64,000 bases of DNA from DATARH01 sp963712835 (GCA_963712835.1 CAVQJJ010000002.1:248001-312000), one strand, 5' to 3'; positions 25,502 to 35,572 are shown, counted from the first letter of the stretch. The notes: a model not told the origin generated them from the sequence alone. Translations and numbers: made by a program.

Positions 25502-26740
25502 ATGAAGCGTTTAACGCGCCGCAGTATTCTCGCGGCCGCCCCGGTCGCGTTCGCTGTGGGTAGCCCGTTGCTAGCACCGTGGCCCGCCCGTGCCGCAAAG
25601 AATTACGGGCCCGGCGTCAGCGACAGCGAAATCAAGATCGGCAATACCAGCCCCTATAGCGGGCCGTTGTCGAATGCCAGCCCAATTCCGCTGTCGATGA
25701 TCGCCTACTTCAAGATGATCAACGACCAGGGCGGTGTGAACGGGCGCAAGATCACCTGCATTTCCTACGATGATGCCTACTCGCCGCCGAAGACAGTCGA
25801 AATGACGCGCAAACTGGTGGAGGAGGACGGGGTTCTCTTTATCACCGGATCGGTCGGAACCCCGACGAATAGCGCGATCTGGCACTATATGAACGAGAAG
25901 AAAGTGCCCCAATTGTTCGTCAGCACCGGCGCCACTAAGTGGAACGATCCCAAAGGCCATCCGTGGACCATGGGCTTCTTCATCAGCTACCAGTCCGAGG
26001 GACGCATCTATGCAAACTATATTCTGAAGAACAAGCCCGACGCTAAGATCGGCGTGCTCTATCAGAACGATGATTTCGGCAAGGATTATTTGCGCGGCAT
26101 GGTCGACGGACTCGGCGACAAGGCGGGGTCGATGATCAAAGCCAAGACGACCTACGAGACCACGGATGCGACCGTCGACTCGCAGATACTCGAGATGAAA
26201 GCGGCGGGCTGCGATGTCCTGGTCACCATCGCAATCCCCAAATTCGGCGCCCAGACGATCCGGAAGGTGGGCGAGATTGAATGGAAGCCTTTGCATATCC
26301 TGAACGGCATCGCGTCGTCCGTCGGAGCAACCCTAAAGCCGGCGGGCCTCGAATACGCTAAGGGAATCATTAGCGACAATTCCTTCAAGGACCCAACCGA
26401 TCCGCAATGGCAAAACGATGCAGGCTACAAAGCCTGGGTCTCGTTTATGGACAAGTATTACCCGAGCGGCGACAAGAGCGATCAGCAGAACGTCTACGGT
26501 TATGCGATCGCCGAGACTACCGTGCAGATGCTGAAGCAGTGCGGCGATGACCTAAGCCGCGAGAACGTGATGAAGCAGGCCGCCAGCTTGCGTGATCTCG
26601 AACTGCCGATGTTGCTGCCCGGCGTTGCGATCAACACTAGCGCCACCAATTTCGCGCCGATCAGGCAAGCCCAGATGAGACGCTTCGACGGCGAGCGCTA
26701 TGTTCCATTTGGTCCCGTACTCAACGGCGCGATCGGCTGA
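25502..26740 (+). CDS. Orphan branched-chain amino acid-type ABC substrate-binding protein
   Basis: 412 residues. The N terminus MKRLTRRSILAAAPVAFAVG is a twin-arginine-like signal with cleavage near ARA-AKN. The mature protein is a Peripla_BP_6 fold (VSDSEIKIGNTSPYSGPLSN, YDDAYSPPKTVEMTRKLVEE). The ATG at 25502 follows CTGGGAGGTCAAC. No permease or ATPase genes adjoin it, so it either shares another LivHMGF complex or is a single-gene island. The related protein at 1489-2688 is clearly different in sequence. A hairpin terminator follows at 26746-26778. Confidence 0.88.
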   Translation: MKRLTRRSILAAAPVAFAVGSPLLAPWPARAAKNYGPGVSDSEIKIGNTSPYSGPLSNASPIPLSMIAYFKMINDQGGVNGRKITCISYDDAYSPPKTVEMTRKLVEEDGVLFITGSVGTPTNSAIWHYMNEKKVPQLFVSTGATKWNDPKGHPWTMGFFISYQSEGRIYANYILKNKPDAKIGVLYQNDDFGKDYLRGMVDGLGDKAGSMIKAKTTYETTDATVDSQILEMKAAGCDVLVTIAIPKFGAQTIRKVGEIEWKPLHILNGIASSVGATLKPAGLEYAKGIISDNSFKDPTDPQWQNDAGYKAWVSFMDKYYPSGDKSDQQNVYGYAIAETTVQMLKQCGDDLSRENVMKQAASLRDLELPMLLPGVAINTSATNFAPIRQAQMRRFDGERYVPFGPVLNGAIG

Positions 26741-26745
26741 GCCAG

Positions 26746-26778
26746 GCCGGCGGTCGCGACCCTATCGTGACCGCCGGC
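26746..26778 (+). terminator. Hairpin terminator after the orphan binding-protein gene
   Basis: GCCGGCGGTC pairs with GACCGCCGGC across a 13-base loop, starting six bases after the stop codon. A strong T tract is lacking. Confidence 0.55.
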
Positions 26779-26981
26779 TTCACCTCGCTGTTGAAGGCTC
26801 ATAACCCCTCGGCCGCAAAGATGCCCACCAGGTTCAACCTGGCAAAGGTCCCCTTCGGGTCGATTTAACGAACTCGATCGCGGTCCTGCGAACGGCGGGA
26901 ATCGGCGCAACGCGGTCGTATTGAAGACGGCATTGCGCACAAAGCCGCAATTCTACACAGGACGGTACCGATAGTTGGTAC

Positions 26982-27725
26982 TTAATAAGTCGCCCGGCCG
27001 CCGGAAATGTCGAACACCGCGCCGGTGGCGAAGGAGCATTCGTCCGAGCAGAGCCACGCCACCAACGCGGCGATTTCCTCTACGGCCACGAAACGGCCGA
27101 CCGGGATTTTCGACAGCATGTAGGCGATCTGCGCCTCGGTCATCTGGTTGAAAATGTCGGTCTTCGCCGCCGCCGGGGCGACCGCGTTAACCCGGATGCC
27201 GGTGTCGGCGAGCTCCTTGCCGAGCGACTTGGTGAGGCCGATGACCCCGGCCTTCGCCGCCGAATAGGCCGAGGCGTTGGGGTTGCCTTCCTTGCCGGCG
27301 ATCGAAGCGATGTTAACGATGCGTCCGCTGTTGCGCTTGCGCATCGCCGGCACCACGGCGCGGCAGCAGTAGAACACGCCCATCAGGTCGATATCGATGA
27401 CCTGCCGCCATTCGTCGATCGGGTACTGGTCGAGCGGGTGGTTTGGCCCGGTGATGCCGGCGTTGCAGACGAGGATGTCGGGCGCGCCGATCTGCGCCGT
27501 GGTCGCGGCGAGCGCCGCGTCGATCGAAGCCGGGTCGGTGACGTCGGCGGCGTAGTCGACCGCGTTCATGATCGACGCTGCGGTGTCGGCCGCGGCCCGG
27601 CCGTCGATGTCCCAGATCGCGACTCGCGCGCCGGAGGCCGAGAACCGGTCGGCGATGGCGCGGCCGATGCCGCGTGCCGCGCCGGTGACGATCGCGACGC
27701 GGCCTTCGAGGTCGATGCGGTTCAT
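26982..27725 (-). CDS. SDR family oxidoreductase (3-oxoacyl-ACP reductase/FabG-like)
   Basis: 247 residues, classical short-chain dehydrogenase. The cofactor motif is VTGAARGIGRAIADRFSASG, then CNAGITG; the catalytic Ser is in IVNIASIAGKEG, and Tyr and Lys are in ASAYSAAKAGVIGLTKSLG. The C terminus ends FDISGGRATY. The ATG at 27725 overlaps the upstream gene's stop by four bases (ATGA) and follows GGAGCAGGCA. It would oxidise or reduce a hydroxy/keto substrate with NAD(P)H; the substrate is unknown. Confidence 0.88.
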   Translation of the reverse strand: MNRIDLEGRVAIVTGAARGIGRAIADRFSASGARVAIWDIDGRAAADTAASIMNAVDYAADVTDPASIDAALAATTAQIGAPDILVCNAGITGPNHPLDQYPIDEWRQVIDIDLMGVFYCCRAVVPAMRKRNSGRIVNIASIAGKEGNPNASAYSAAKAGVIGLTKSLGKELADTGIRVNAVAPAAAKTDIFNQMTEAQIAYMLSKIPVGRFVAVEEIAALVAWLCSDECSFATGAVFDISGGRATY

Positions 27726-28306
27726 TGCCTGCTCCATAAATTTAGCTCGATGAGCCGGTGCAGCACCGCGGTGAAATGCGGTGCGGCCGAGCGCTCCAAG
27801 CCTTCGAGCCAGTTCTGGTCGAGGAACGAGGCGAGCGCCGGCTGGCCGAACTCGGCTTCCCATAAGATGCCGAGCAGTGAGGCCGCCGCCTCGTCGGCCT
27901 CGCGTTCGAGGAGCGGCAGCGTCGCGGCGCGCTCGGCGTTGTGGCGGTCGCGCGTGTCCGGGCCGGGGCCGGCGCCGAAATCGACGAGCACCCGGCGCTC
28001 GGGCGGCGCCAGCACGAAATGCGCGACCTCGTGCAGGATCACATAGGCTTCCGTGTCGCCGTCGAGCGCCGCGCCGTCCCAATTGTAAGCGCAGATCGTA
28101 CCCGACGGGTGCACCGCCATGCCGAGCCGCCGGGCGAACGCCAGCGCGGTCAGGCGATCGCGTTCGGCCGCCGCGCCTTCCGCGCGCTCCCGCGAGGTCA
28201 CACGGATCAACTTGAAGGCGTCGCGCGCCGCCGGGTCGGTCAGCCGCGCCGCGAAGCGGTCGAGCGCGTCATCGAGTTCCACGGGAGAAATTGGCGTCAA
28301 GATCAC
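27722..28306 (-). CDS. Putative HExxH metalloprotein, resembling EF-P hydroxylase (EpmC-like)
   Basis: 194 residues. AYVILHEVAHFVLAPPERR contains an HExxH zinc or iron motif, and VDFGAGPGPDTRDR follows; a distal acidic helix, LLEREADEAAASLLGILWE, could give the third ligand. The HExAH...ERR..VDFG arrangement recalls the EpmC/DUF462 family that hydroxylates elongation factor P, but also generic zincin-like proteins, so the call is tentative. The start is a GTG at 28306 that overlaps the restored VapC stop (GTGA). It is co-directional with the SDR gene and overlaps it by ATGA. Confidence 0.5.
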   Translation of the reverse strand: MILTPISPVELDDALDRFAARLTDPAARDAFKLIRVTSRERAEGAAAERDRLTALAFARRLGMAVHPSGTICAYNWDGAALDGDTEAYVILHEVAHFVLAPPERRVLVDFGAGPGPDTRDRHNAERAATLPLLEREADEAAASLLGILWEAEFGQPALASFLDQNWLEGLERSAAPHFTAVLHRLIELNLWSRQ

Positions 28307-28711
28307 GGGTTGCTAGCCCAGTTTTCGACACGGAGGCCCGGCATTCGTATGAACTCGCGTTCATTGTTGGCGACGATGATCAAAGTCTTCGCTGCGAGCA
28401 TGCGCGCCGATCAACATGTCCAACGGTCCGGCGAGTCGCCCCGTTCGCTGAAGTTCCGCTCCGAGCTGCCCGTATTGAGTTGCCGCTTCCAAGCCAAACG
28501 GCAGAACATCAATGGGCGCATTGAATGCGCTTAGCGCGGCGAAATTACTCTGCCGGTGCGCAGATTTCTCCACTTCGAACTGCAATTCGGCAAGAGTTAT
28601 TGCTGAAATGCAAATATGGTCGGAAAGCTGACCGAAACGATTGAGGAATCCGACGGGATAATTCTTGGTAATATAGGTACAGATATTGGTGTCGAGCATA
28701 TATTCGAGCAT
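28303..28711 (-). CDS. vapC: VapC-type PIN-domain toxin, frameshifted near the C terminus
   Basis: As read, the protein has 116 residues and stops at 28361. It has the PIN acidic residues in MLEYMLDTNICTYI, ITLAELQFEVEKS and GPLDMLIGAHA. After AHAR the expected family ending lies in another frame: KTLIIVANNEREFIRMPGLR and on to VENW, ending at a TGA at 28305-28303. One extra base near 28385-28392 accounts for this. PIN toxins cut RNA; losing the last beta strand and helix would probably weaken or inactivate it. The ATG overlaps the VapB stop (TGATG). Confidence 0.75.
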
Positions 28712-28950
28712 CAGAGCGGCTCGCGCTCTTCGGCGACTCCTTGATCGCGCTCGGTCATAAAATCCTCGCTCATGCGCGGTCCGTCAAGAAATAGATCATC
28801 CCAGCGATGGCCGACCGTCGTAATCAGCCGCGCGTTGCCGAGTTTGATGACCTCGACCTGATGCACGCCCTTGGGAAAAGCGACCGCTTTGGGAAGCCGA
28901 ACCGCTTGGCTGCGATTACTGGTGAAGACCGTGGATTTGACTGTCGTCAT
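28711..28950 (-). CDS. vapB: VapB-type antitoxin (AbrB/SpoVT fold)
   Basis: 79 residues. The N-terminal half is a swapped-hairpin AbrB domain: STVFTSNRSQAVRLPKAVAF, PKGVHQVEVIKLG. The C-terminal tail, with DDLFLDGPRMSEDFM, would wrap and inhibit the PIN toxin. The start at 28950 sits in a divergent gap with the dehydrogenase gene; VapBC pairs normally repress their own promoter there. The stop overlaps the toxin start by one base, the usual coupling for such pairs. Confidence 0.82.
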   Translation of the reverse strand: MTTVKSTVFTSNRSQAVRLPKAVAFPKGVHQVEVIKLGNARLITTVGHRWDDLFLDGPRMSEDFMTERDQGVAEEREPL

Positions 28951-29074
28951 TAGGGTCGCTTCGGTATCTACGCCTGGGATATACGTAAAAAGACGAGGAT
29001 CAAAGGTCAATCGGCGTCGCGATTGCGCGCTGCTCGCCGGTGTGACGAAATCGCTTGGCAAAAGGGAGATTTCG

Positions 29075-30010
29075 ATGCCCGGCGCCTTGTTGTTTTCCAG
29101 CCGTCTCGACGATCCCGTCGCGTGGTCGGCGGCGTTGAAGGCCGCGATGCCTGGGCTCGACGTGCGGGTCTCGCCCGACCTCAGCAACCCGGCGGACATC
29201 GAGACCGCGCTGGTGTGGAAGGCGCCGCCGGGCGAACTCGCGTCGTTGCCGAACCTCAAGCTCATCACCAATCTCGGCGCCGGGGTCGACCCGATTCTCG
29301 CCGACGAGACGATCCCCAAGCACATCCCGGTCGCCCGGCTCGGCGACGAGGTGATGGCGCGGATGATGGCGCAATTCGCGACGATGTGCGTGCTTCGGCA
29401 CTACCGCGACCTCGGCCGCTACGCGCGCCAGCAGCGCGAGAGCCGGTGGCATTACGAGCTGCCGCGCGCTTCCTATGATGTCAACGTAGGGGTCATGGGG
29501 ATCGGGTTGCTCGGTGGCGCGGCGGCGCGGATGCTCCAATCGATTGGCTTTCCGGTCGCCGGCTGGGGCCGCTCGCCGAGGAGCATCGAGGGGGTCGAGA
29601 CCTATCACGGTGCCGACGGCCTTTCGCCGTTTCTCGCGCGCACCGAGATCCTCGTCTGCCTGCTGCCGCTGACCCGAGAGACGCGGCACATCGTCGATCG
29701 CGACACGCTCTACCGGCTGCCGCGCGGCGCCAAGCTGATCAATTGCGGGCGCGGCGGCACGGTCGACGAGGATGCGCTGCTGGCCGCGCTGCAGGAGGGC
29801 CAGATCGCCGAGGCGACGCTCGATGTGTTCGAGACCGAGCCGCTGCCCGCCGAGCACCCGTTCTGGGCGATGGACAACGTGCTGGTGCTGCCGCATATCG
29901 GCTCGATCGCGGTGCCCGAGATCGCGGCGCGCGACGTCGTCGAGAATATCCGCCGCCTGGAGACCGGCGAGCCCTTCCTCAATATCGTCGATCGCGCCAG
30001 GGGCTATTGA
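29075..30010 (+). CDS. D-2-hydroxyacid dehydrogenase (GhrA-like glyoxylate/hydroxypyruvate reductase)
   Basis: 311 residues. The nucleotide-binding motif is VGVMGIGLLGGAAARMLQSI near residue 141. The active site shows Arg in LINCGRGGTVDEDALL, Glu in LDVFETEPLP and His in LPHIGSIAVPE. The short N-terminal domain (LLFSSRLDDPVAW) places it in the GhrA group, which reduces glyoxylate and hydroxypyruvate with NADPH. The ATG at 29075 follows AAAGGGAGATTTCG. It is divergent from VapBC. Closely followed by rfbD but with a 78-bp gap, so co-transcription is uncertain. Confidence 0.85.
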   Translation: MPGALLFSSRLDDPVAWSAALKAAMPGLDVRVSPDLSNPADIETALVWKAPPGELASLPNLKLITNLGAGVDPILADETIPKHIPVARLGDEVMARMMAQFATMCVLRHYRDLGRYARQQRESRWHYELPRASYDVNVGVMGIGLLGGAAARMLQSIGFPVAGWGRSPRSIEGVETYHGADGLSPFLARTEILVCLLPLTRETRHIVDRDTLYRLPRGAKLINCGRGGTVDEDALLAALQEGQIAEATLDVFETEPLPAEHPFWAMDNVLVLPHIGSIAVPEIAARDVVENIRRLETGEPFLNIVDRARGY

Positions 30011-30088
30011 CCGGTGATATGAGCTGCGGCTGGCCGGCAGGTTGCCGGCATTTATGGTATGGTAAGCGCTGTGGCGCACACTCCCGGC

Positions 30089-30996
30089 ATGAATACCAGC
30101 ATCCTTGTCGTTGGCCGGATCGGTCAGGTTGGCCATGAGCTTGCGCGTGGCAAGTGGCCCGCGGGCTTTACGGTGGATTTTGTCGAACGGCCGCAGCTCG
30201 ATCTGACGCGCCCGAGCGAGGCACAGCGGATCGTCGCCGCCGCGCGCCCCGACATCGTCGTCAACGCCGCCGCCTATACCGCTGTCGATGCCGCCGAGAG
30301 CGACCGCGACACGGCGTTCGCGGTCAATCGCGACGGGCCGGCGGCACTCGCCGAGATTTGTCGCGAGATCGGCGCCCCGCTCGTCCATTTCTCCACCGAC
30401 TACGTCTATGACGGGCGCAAGGCCGACGCCTATGTCGAGACCGACCCGATCGCCCCGCTCTCGGTTTATGGCGCCAGCAAGGCCGCGGGCGACGCGGCGA
30501 TCGCCGCGCGGCTCGACCGTCACGTGATCTTGCGCACCTCATGGGTGTACAGCGCGATCGGCCATAATTTCGTCAAGACGATGTTGCGCCTCGGGGCGGA
30601 GCGCGACCGGCTCGGCATCGTCGATGACCAGTACGGCTCGCCGACCGCGGCCGCCGACATCGCCGCCGCCACCATCGCGATCTGCGCCGCGCTCGCCGCC
30701 GGCAAGGCGGACGGGTACGGCGTGTTCCATTTCTGCGGCGCCGGCACGACCACATGGCACGGTTTCGCGCGGGAGATTTTCCGCGGCGCCGCGGCGCGCG
30801 AGCTCAAGACCCCGCGCCTCGTCGAGCCGATCGCCACCGAGGCCTATCCGACCCCCGCGGCGCGGCCGGGCAACTCGCGGCTCGATTGCGGCAAGATCGC
30901 GCGCCTTTATGGCATCGAGGCGCCACGCTGGCAGGAGTCAGCGTCGGCGGTGCTTGACGAGCTGATCCCGGTGGCGGCTCCGGCGGAGGCCTTGTG

Positions 30997-30997
<1 letters not shown>
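30089..30997 (+). CDS. rfbD: dTDP-4-dehydrorhamnose reductase
   Basis: 302 residues. The cofactor loop is VVGRIGQVGHELA (usually GxxGQ(L/V)G), followed by VNAAAYTAVDAAESD, FSTDYVYDG and the catalytic SVYGASKAAGDAA (Tyr-x3-Lys), all RmlD hallmarks. It reduces dTDP-4-dehydro-L-rhamnose to dTDP-L-rhamnose with NADPH. The ATG at 30089 is preferred over an upstream in-frame start. Its stop overlaps the start of rfbA by one base. The partner genes rfbB and rfbC are not in the window. Confidence 0.9.
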
Positions 30998-31869
<872 letters not shown>

Positions 31870-31949
31870 CTCCGACAGCTCGCCTGCGCAGTAGCTCCTG
31901 GCAGCCGGCGCTGTCTTAGGCCGGCGGTAATGCAGATCGGAACGGGGGC

Positions 31950-32831
31950 CTATCTGCCGTCGAAATTCAGGTGAACTCCCGAGCCTTTGAGGTCTGCGAG
32001 ATAGCCCTCTACCCGGCCGAAAGCGGTGTCGTATTCCATTCGCACCGGCAGCATCCGTTCATCCGGCAGCAGTCGCGCATACCACATCCGCCCGCGGTCG
32101 TAGGTGCCCTCTTTTCTGTCGGGGTTGGCAACGATCATATCGCGGACAATCTCGCAGAGCCGGGTCGTGCCGGCGAAGTTTTGGTGCCGATCCGCGGTAA
32201 GCGTTACGTCCTTTACGTCGATAAAGCGCAGCCGGTAGAGCTCGGCGCCGTCATAGACGGGGATAACCGCGCCACACGTTCCGGTGCGGGCAAGCTGGCG
32301 TTCAACAAGAAAATAAGCGGTCAGCTGGTCGACCGTCCCGCGCAGCTGCGCCGGATCGATATTGGCCGTCTGCGCGGCGGGCCGGGCCAGCGTGTTGATG
32401 ACATCGCCATCGGCAAGATATTTGAGCCGGTAATCGCGGTCTGTTCCGTTGCGCCAAATTTCGGCTCGATAGGCTTCGGGGTGCGGGCTCTGCTGCAGCA
32501 GCGTCCCGAAGACTTCGGAATGGCTGCGCAAGTCTACAAAGGCGCTGGCGAGCCCTCGTGTGTCGAGATTGACGGCAATAGCATAACCGGTGGGCGTCAC
32601 CTCGGCGCTGGTCTGCGTGGTCAAGACATGAAGACCGGCGAAGCCGAAGATTTCGAACCGCAGAGCCAGACTATCCGCAGCTTTGGCCGGCGTCGCCGGC
32701 ATTGCGGCAACCAGCACCAATACGGCGATAATTTGAAGAAGGACACACGGTGTTTGCGCACCGGTGCGGCGAGGCTCGCTAAAATCCGTCGCGGTTGGAG
32801 GCGCGACGCTGTGGACTCGCTTCCCGACCAT
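31950..32831 (-). CDS. DUF3108 domain-containing protein
   Basis: 293 residues. A hydrophobic segment around residues 35-50 (LLQIIAVLVLVAAMPATPAKA) looks like a signal peptide with an over-long N terminus, so the true start may be further in. The mature part matches the DUF3108 pattern: YRAEIWRNGTDRDYRLKYL, then DQLTAYFLVERQLARTGTCG, a conserved DGAELYRLRF and MLPVRMEYDTAFGRVEGYL. It is an exported protein of unknown role. It converges with rfbA and stands alone. Confidence 0.75.
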   Translation of the reverse strand: MVGKRVHSVAPPTATDFSEPRRTGAQTPCVLLQIIAVLVLVAAMPATPAKAADSLALRFEIFGFAGLHVLTTQTSAEVTPTGYAIAVNLDTRGLASAFVDLRSHSEVFGTLLQQSPHPEAYRAEIWRNGTDRDYRLKYLADGDVINTLARPAAQTANIDPAQLRGTVDQLTAYFLVERQLARTGTCGAVIPVYDGAELYRLRFIDVKDVTLTADRHQNFAGTTRLCEIVRDMIVANPDRKEGTYDRGRMWYARLLPDERMLPVRMEYDTAFGRVEGYLADLKGSGVHLNFDGR

Positions 32832-33080
32832 TGGGCATCCCCGGACGACCTCCAATCTGGAATATGCCCTTGTTTCTGGAGCTGCGGGAATGGCTTAAGA
32901 ATATTCGGTGCCGAGTATTCTGCGAGACGTCGCGTCGCGCGGCGCTTCCGGGATCGTCGATGACACGCTCCAGCCGCAAGGCAACAGGCTACCCTTCCCG
33001 TATGGTTCCGATGCGCTAGACTGGGTGTGAACAGCGGCGCGGCCGCGTAGGGTCATACGTACGTTCGGGGAGGGCGGAAC

Positions 33081-34706
33081 ATGCAGACGGATTACGTCAT
33101 CATCGGCGCGGGCTCGGCGGGCTGCGTGCTGGCTAACCGGCTGACCGAGGACCCGAGCGTCAAGGTGTTGCTGATCGAGGCGGGCGGCAAGGACTGGAAC
33201 CCGCTGATTCATGTGCCGGCCGGCTTCTTCAAAATGCTCGACCACGACACGCTGACCTGGAAATTCCGCTCCGAACCCGATCCCGGCCTCAACGGACGCT
33301 CGATCGTCTATACCCGCGGCCGGGTGGTCGGCGGCTCGTCGTCGATCAACGGGCTTGTCTACATCCGCGGCCAACCAGAGGATTACGACCACTGGGGACA
33401 GCTCGGCAATCGCGGCTGGTCGTGGGACGACTGCCTGCCCTATTTCCGCAAAGCGGAACGCTGGGAAGGGCAGGAAACCGAGGTGCGCGGCAAGGACGGG
33501 CCGCTCTTCACCTCGAAGATGGACCGCTCACCCATCTGCGCCAGCGTGGTGGAGGCCGGCAAGGAGCTCGGGCTCGAATATCGCGAGGACGTCAACAACC
33601 TGCAGCCCGGCTCGGGCGACGGCATCGGCTGGTGCCAGCAGACGCGCGGTGGAAGGCGCCGGGCAAGCACCGCACGCACCTATCTGCGACCGGCGCTGAA
33701 GCGGCCTAACCTTCAGCTCGTTACCAAGGCACTGGTCCATCGCGTTGTGTTCGACGGCAAGCGCGCGGTCGGCGTCGAGTTTTCGCGCGGTGGCCCAGGG
33801 AGCGTCAATATCGAGCGTGCCGACGCGGCGCGCGAGGTGATCCTTTCTGCCGGGGCGATCGGCTCGCCGCATATTCTGCAATTGTCCGGGGTTGGCGACC
33901 CGGAGCATCTCGGCCGGATCGGCGTGCCGCTCGTCCATGAGCTGCGCGGGGTCGGCAAAAACATGCAGGACCACTTCCAGGCCCGCGTTTCCTATCCGGT
34001 CGTCGGCGCCCAGACCGCCAATGAGAAGTCGCGTGGCCTGCCGCTGGTGGGCGAGGTGCTGCGCTGGCTTGCCACGGGAAGGGGCATCCTGACCTACAGC
34101 CCGTCGCTGGTCGCCGCCTCGGTCAAGGTGTTGGAGGAATCGGCGACACCCGACATGCAGATCACCTTCGCGCCGGGCAGCTTCAAGGGCGGCCAGATTG
34201 GCGAGCTGGAAGAAACGCCGGGCCTCTCGGCGGGTGCCTGGCAGATGCGGCCGCTTTCGCGCGGCTATGTCGAGGCAAAGACCAATCGGCCGGGCGATAT
34301 GCCGGCGATCAATCCGCGCTACCTGTCGGAAGAAAGCGACCGGCGCGCGATCATCGGCGGCCTGAGGTTCGCACGGCGGCTGTTCGAGGCGCCGTCGCTC
34401 AAGAAATATGTGCAAGACGAGAGCCTCCCCGGCCGCCACGTGCAAACCGACGACGAACTGCTCGACTATGCCCGGCAATATGGCGGCACCTGCTATCACG
34501 CGAGTTGCACATGCTTGATGGGCAGCCACGCGATGGCGGTGGTCGATGACGAGTTAAAGGTGCATGGGCTCGATGGCTTGCGGGTCGTCGACGCCGCGGT
34601 GATGCCGGCGGTCACCTCGAACAACACCAACGCGCCGACCATCATGATCGCCGAGAAGGGCGCGGTGGCGATTAAGAACGCGGCGCGTCAGCGGCTGGCG
34701 GCATAA
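33081..34706 (+). CDS. GMC family FAD-dependent oxidoreductase (choline/alcohol dehydrogenase-like)
   Basis: 541 residues. The FAD-binding Rossmann motif is YVIIGAGSAGCVLANRLTED, the GMC signature 1 is YTRGRVVGGSSSINGLVYIR, signature 2 is ILSAGAIGSPHILQLSGVG, and the catalytic region is CYHASCTCLMGS with NNTNAPTIMIAEKGA. The usual YHPxGTC reads YHASCTC here, but the catalytic His is kept. It would oxidise an alcohol to an aldehyde. The gene starts 75 bases after the apparent promoter gap and is followed by three related hydrolase genes on the same strand, probably one operon ending at 37585. Confidence 0.9.
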   Translation: MQTDYVIIGAGSAGCVLANRLTEDPSVKVLLIEAGGKDWNPLIHVPAGFFKMLDHDTLTWKFRSEPDPGLNGRSIVYTRGRVVGGSSSINGLVYIRGQPEDYDHWGQLGNRGWSWDDCLPYFRKAERWEGQETEVRGKDGPLFTSKMDRSPICASVVEAGKELGLEYREDVNNLQPGSGDGIGWCQQTRGGRRRASTARTYLRPALKRPNLQLVTKALVHRVVFDGKRAVGVEFSRGGPGSVNIERADAAREVILSAGAIGSPHILQLSGVGDPEHLGRIGVPLVHELRGVGKNMQDHFQARVSYPVVGAQTANEKSRGLPLVGEVLRWLATGRGILTYSPSLVAASVKVLEESATPDMQITFAPGSFKGGQIGELEETPGLSAGAWQMRPLSRGYVEAKTNRPGDMPAINPRYLSEESDRRAIIGGLRFARRLFEAPSLKKYVQDESLPGRHVQTDDELLDYARQYGGTCYHASCTCLMGSHAMAVVDDELKVHGLDGLRVVDAAVMPAVTSNNTNAPTIMIAEKGAVAIKNAARQRLAA

Positions 34707-34798
34707 ACCCGGTCACCGTCAGCGGCGTCGCAACAGGGTTGAGCGGCGGCGCGATTTGGGCTGAAGTCTCACCACGCTTGGGTAAGGAGGATTCCCCG

Positions 34799-35545
34799 AT
34801 GCCGTTCTATGAAAAGGGCAATGTTCGCATCCGCTACGAAGAAGCCGGCAGCGGCTTTCCGCTCCTCGTGACCCCAGGCGGCGGGCTCAACTCGCGGGTC
34901 AGCAACTGGCCGACCGCTGTCATCAACGCTCCGGAGGAGTTCAAGGGCGATTTCCGCTGCATCACGATGGACCAGCGCAATGCCAATGGCGGCGAGTCCA
35001 GTGGGCCGGTGCCGACCGATAATGCCTGGGATGCCTTTGCCGACGATCAGCTCGGGCTGATGGACCATCTCGGCATCGATAAGTTCTTTTACATGGGCTA
35101 CTGCATCGGCGGCTGTTTTGCCGGGAAGCTGTTGCAGCGCGCGCCCAACCGCGTCGTCGCGGCGGTGTTCTGCCAGTCGGTCGGGCATCGGCCGGAAGAC
35201 GTCGACGTTATGTACCGGCACAGCACCGACAACTGGCTCGGCGACTTCAAGAAGCGCCGGCCCGACGTGTCGCAAGACAACATCGACAAGTATTTCCACA
35301 GTCTGTGGCGCGCACACCCCGATTTTCTCTACAGCGTGCCGCGCGAGTTCATCGCCGGCTGCAAGACTCCGATTCTGGTGCTGCCCGACGACACGCCGTC
35401 GCATCCGCTGCAGACGTCAATCGATGTCGCCTCGCTGGCGCCGAATTCCGACACCGTCGTTTTCCCGTGGCGGGCGCCCGAGGAGCTGCGGCAGCGCATC
35501 ATCGGCAAAGTTCGCCACTTCCTGAAGGCGCACACGCCTCGATAA
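34799..35545 (+). CDS. Alpha/beta hydrolase with Cys nucleophile elbow, paralogue A
   Basis: 248 residues. It has the oxyanion-hole region FPLLVTPGGGLNSRVSNWP near residue 20 and the nucleophile elbow FYMGYCIGGCFAGKLLQRAP, where the usual Ser is Cys (as in dienelactone hydrolase). The acid is probably in VLPDDTPSHP. The canonical C-terminal catalytic His is not evident: the expected position reads VVFPWRAPEELRQR. The ATG follows GTAAGGAGGATTCCCCG. It is closely similar to paralogue C and less so to B; all three are in tandem after the GMC oxidoreductase. Function unknown. Confidence 0.82.
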   Translation: MPFYEKGNVRIRYEEAGSGFPLLVTPGGGLNSRVSNWPTAVINAPEEFKGDFRCITMDQRNANGGESSGPVPTDNAWDAFADDQLGLMDHLGIDKFFYMGYCIGGCFAGKLLQRAPNRVVAAVFCQSVGHRPEDVDVMYRHSTDNWLGDFKKRRPDVSQDNIDKYFHSLWRAHPDFLYSVPREFIAGCKTPILVLPDDTPSHPLQTSIDVASLAPNSDTVVFPWRAPEELRQRIIGKVRHFLKAHTPR

Positions 35546-35572
35546 AGCTCGCCGCCGAGGAGGAGAAACGCC

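Noticed and set aside
29000..30523. 507-residue minus-strand open frame opposite the dehydrogenase and rfbD
   Set aside because: Antisense shadow of two genes with complete catalytic motifs.
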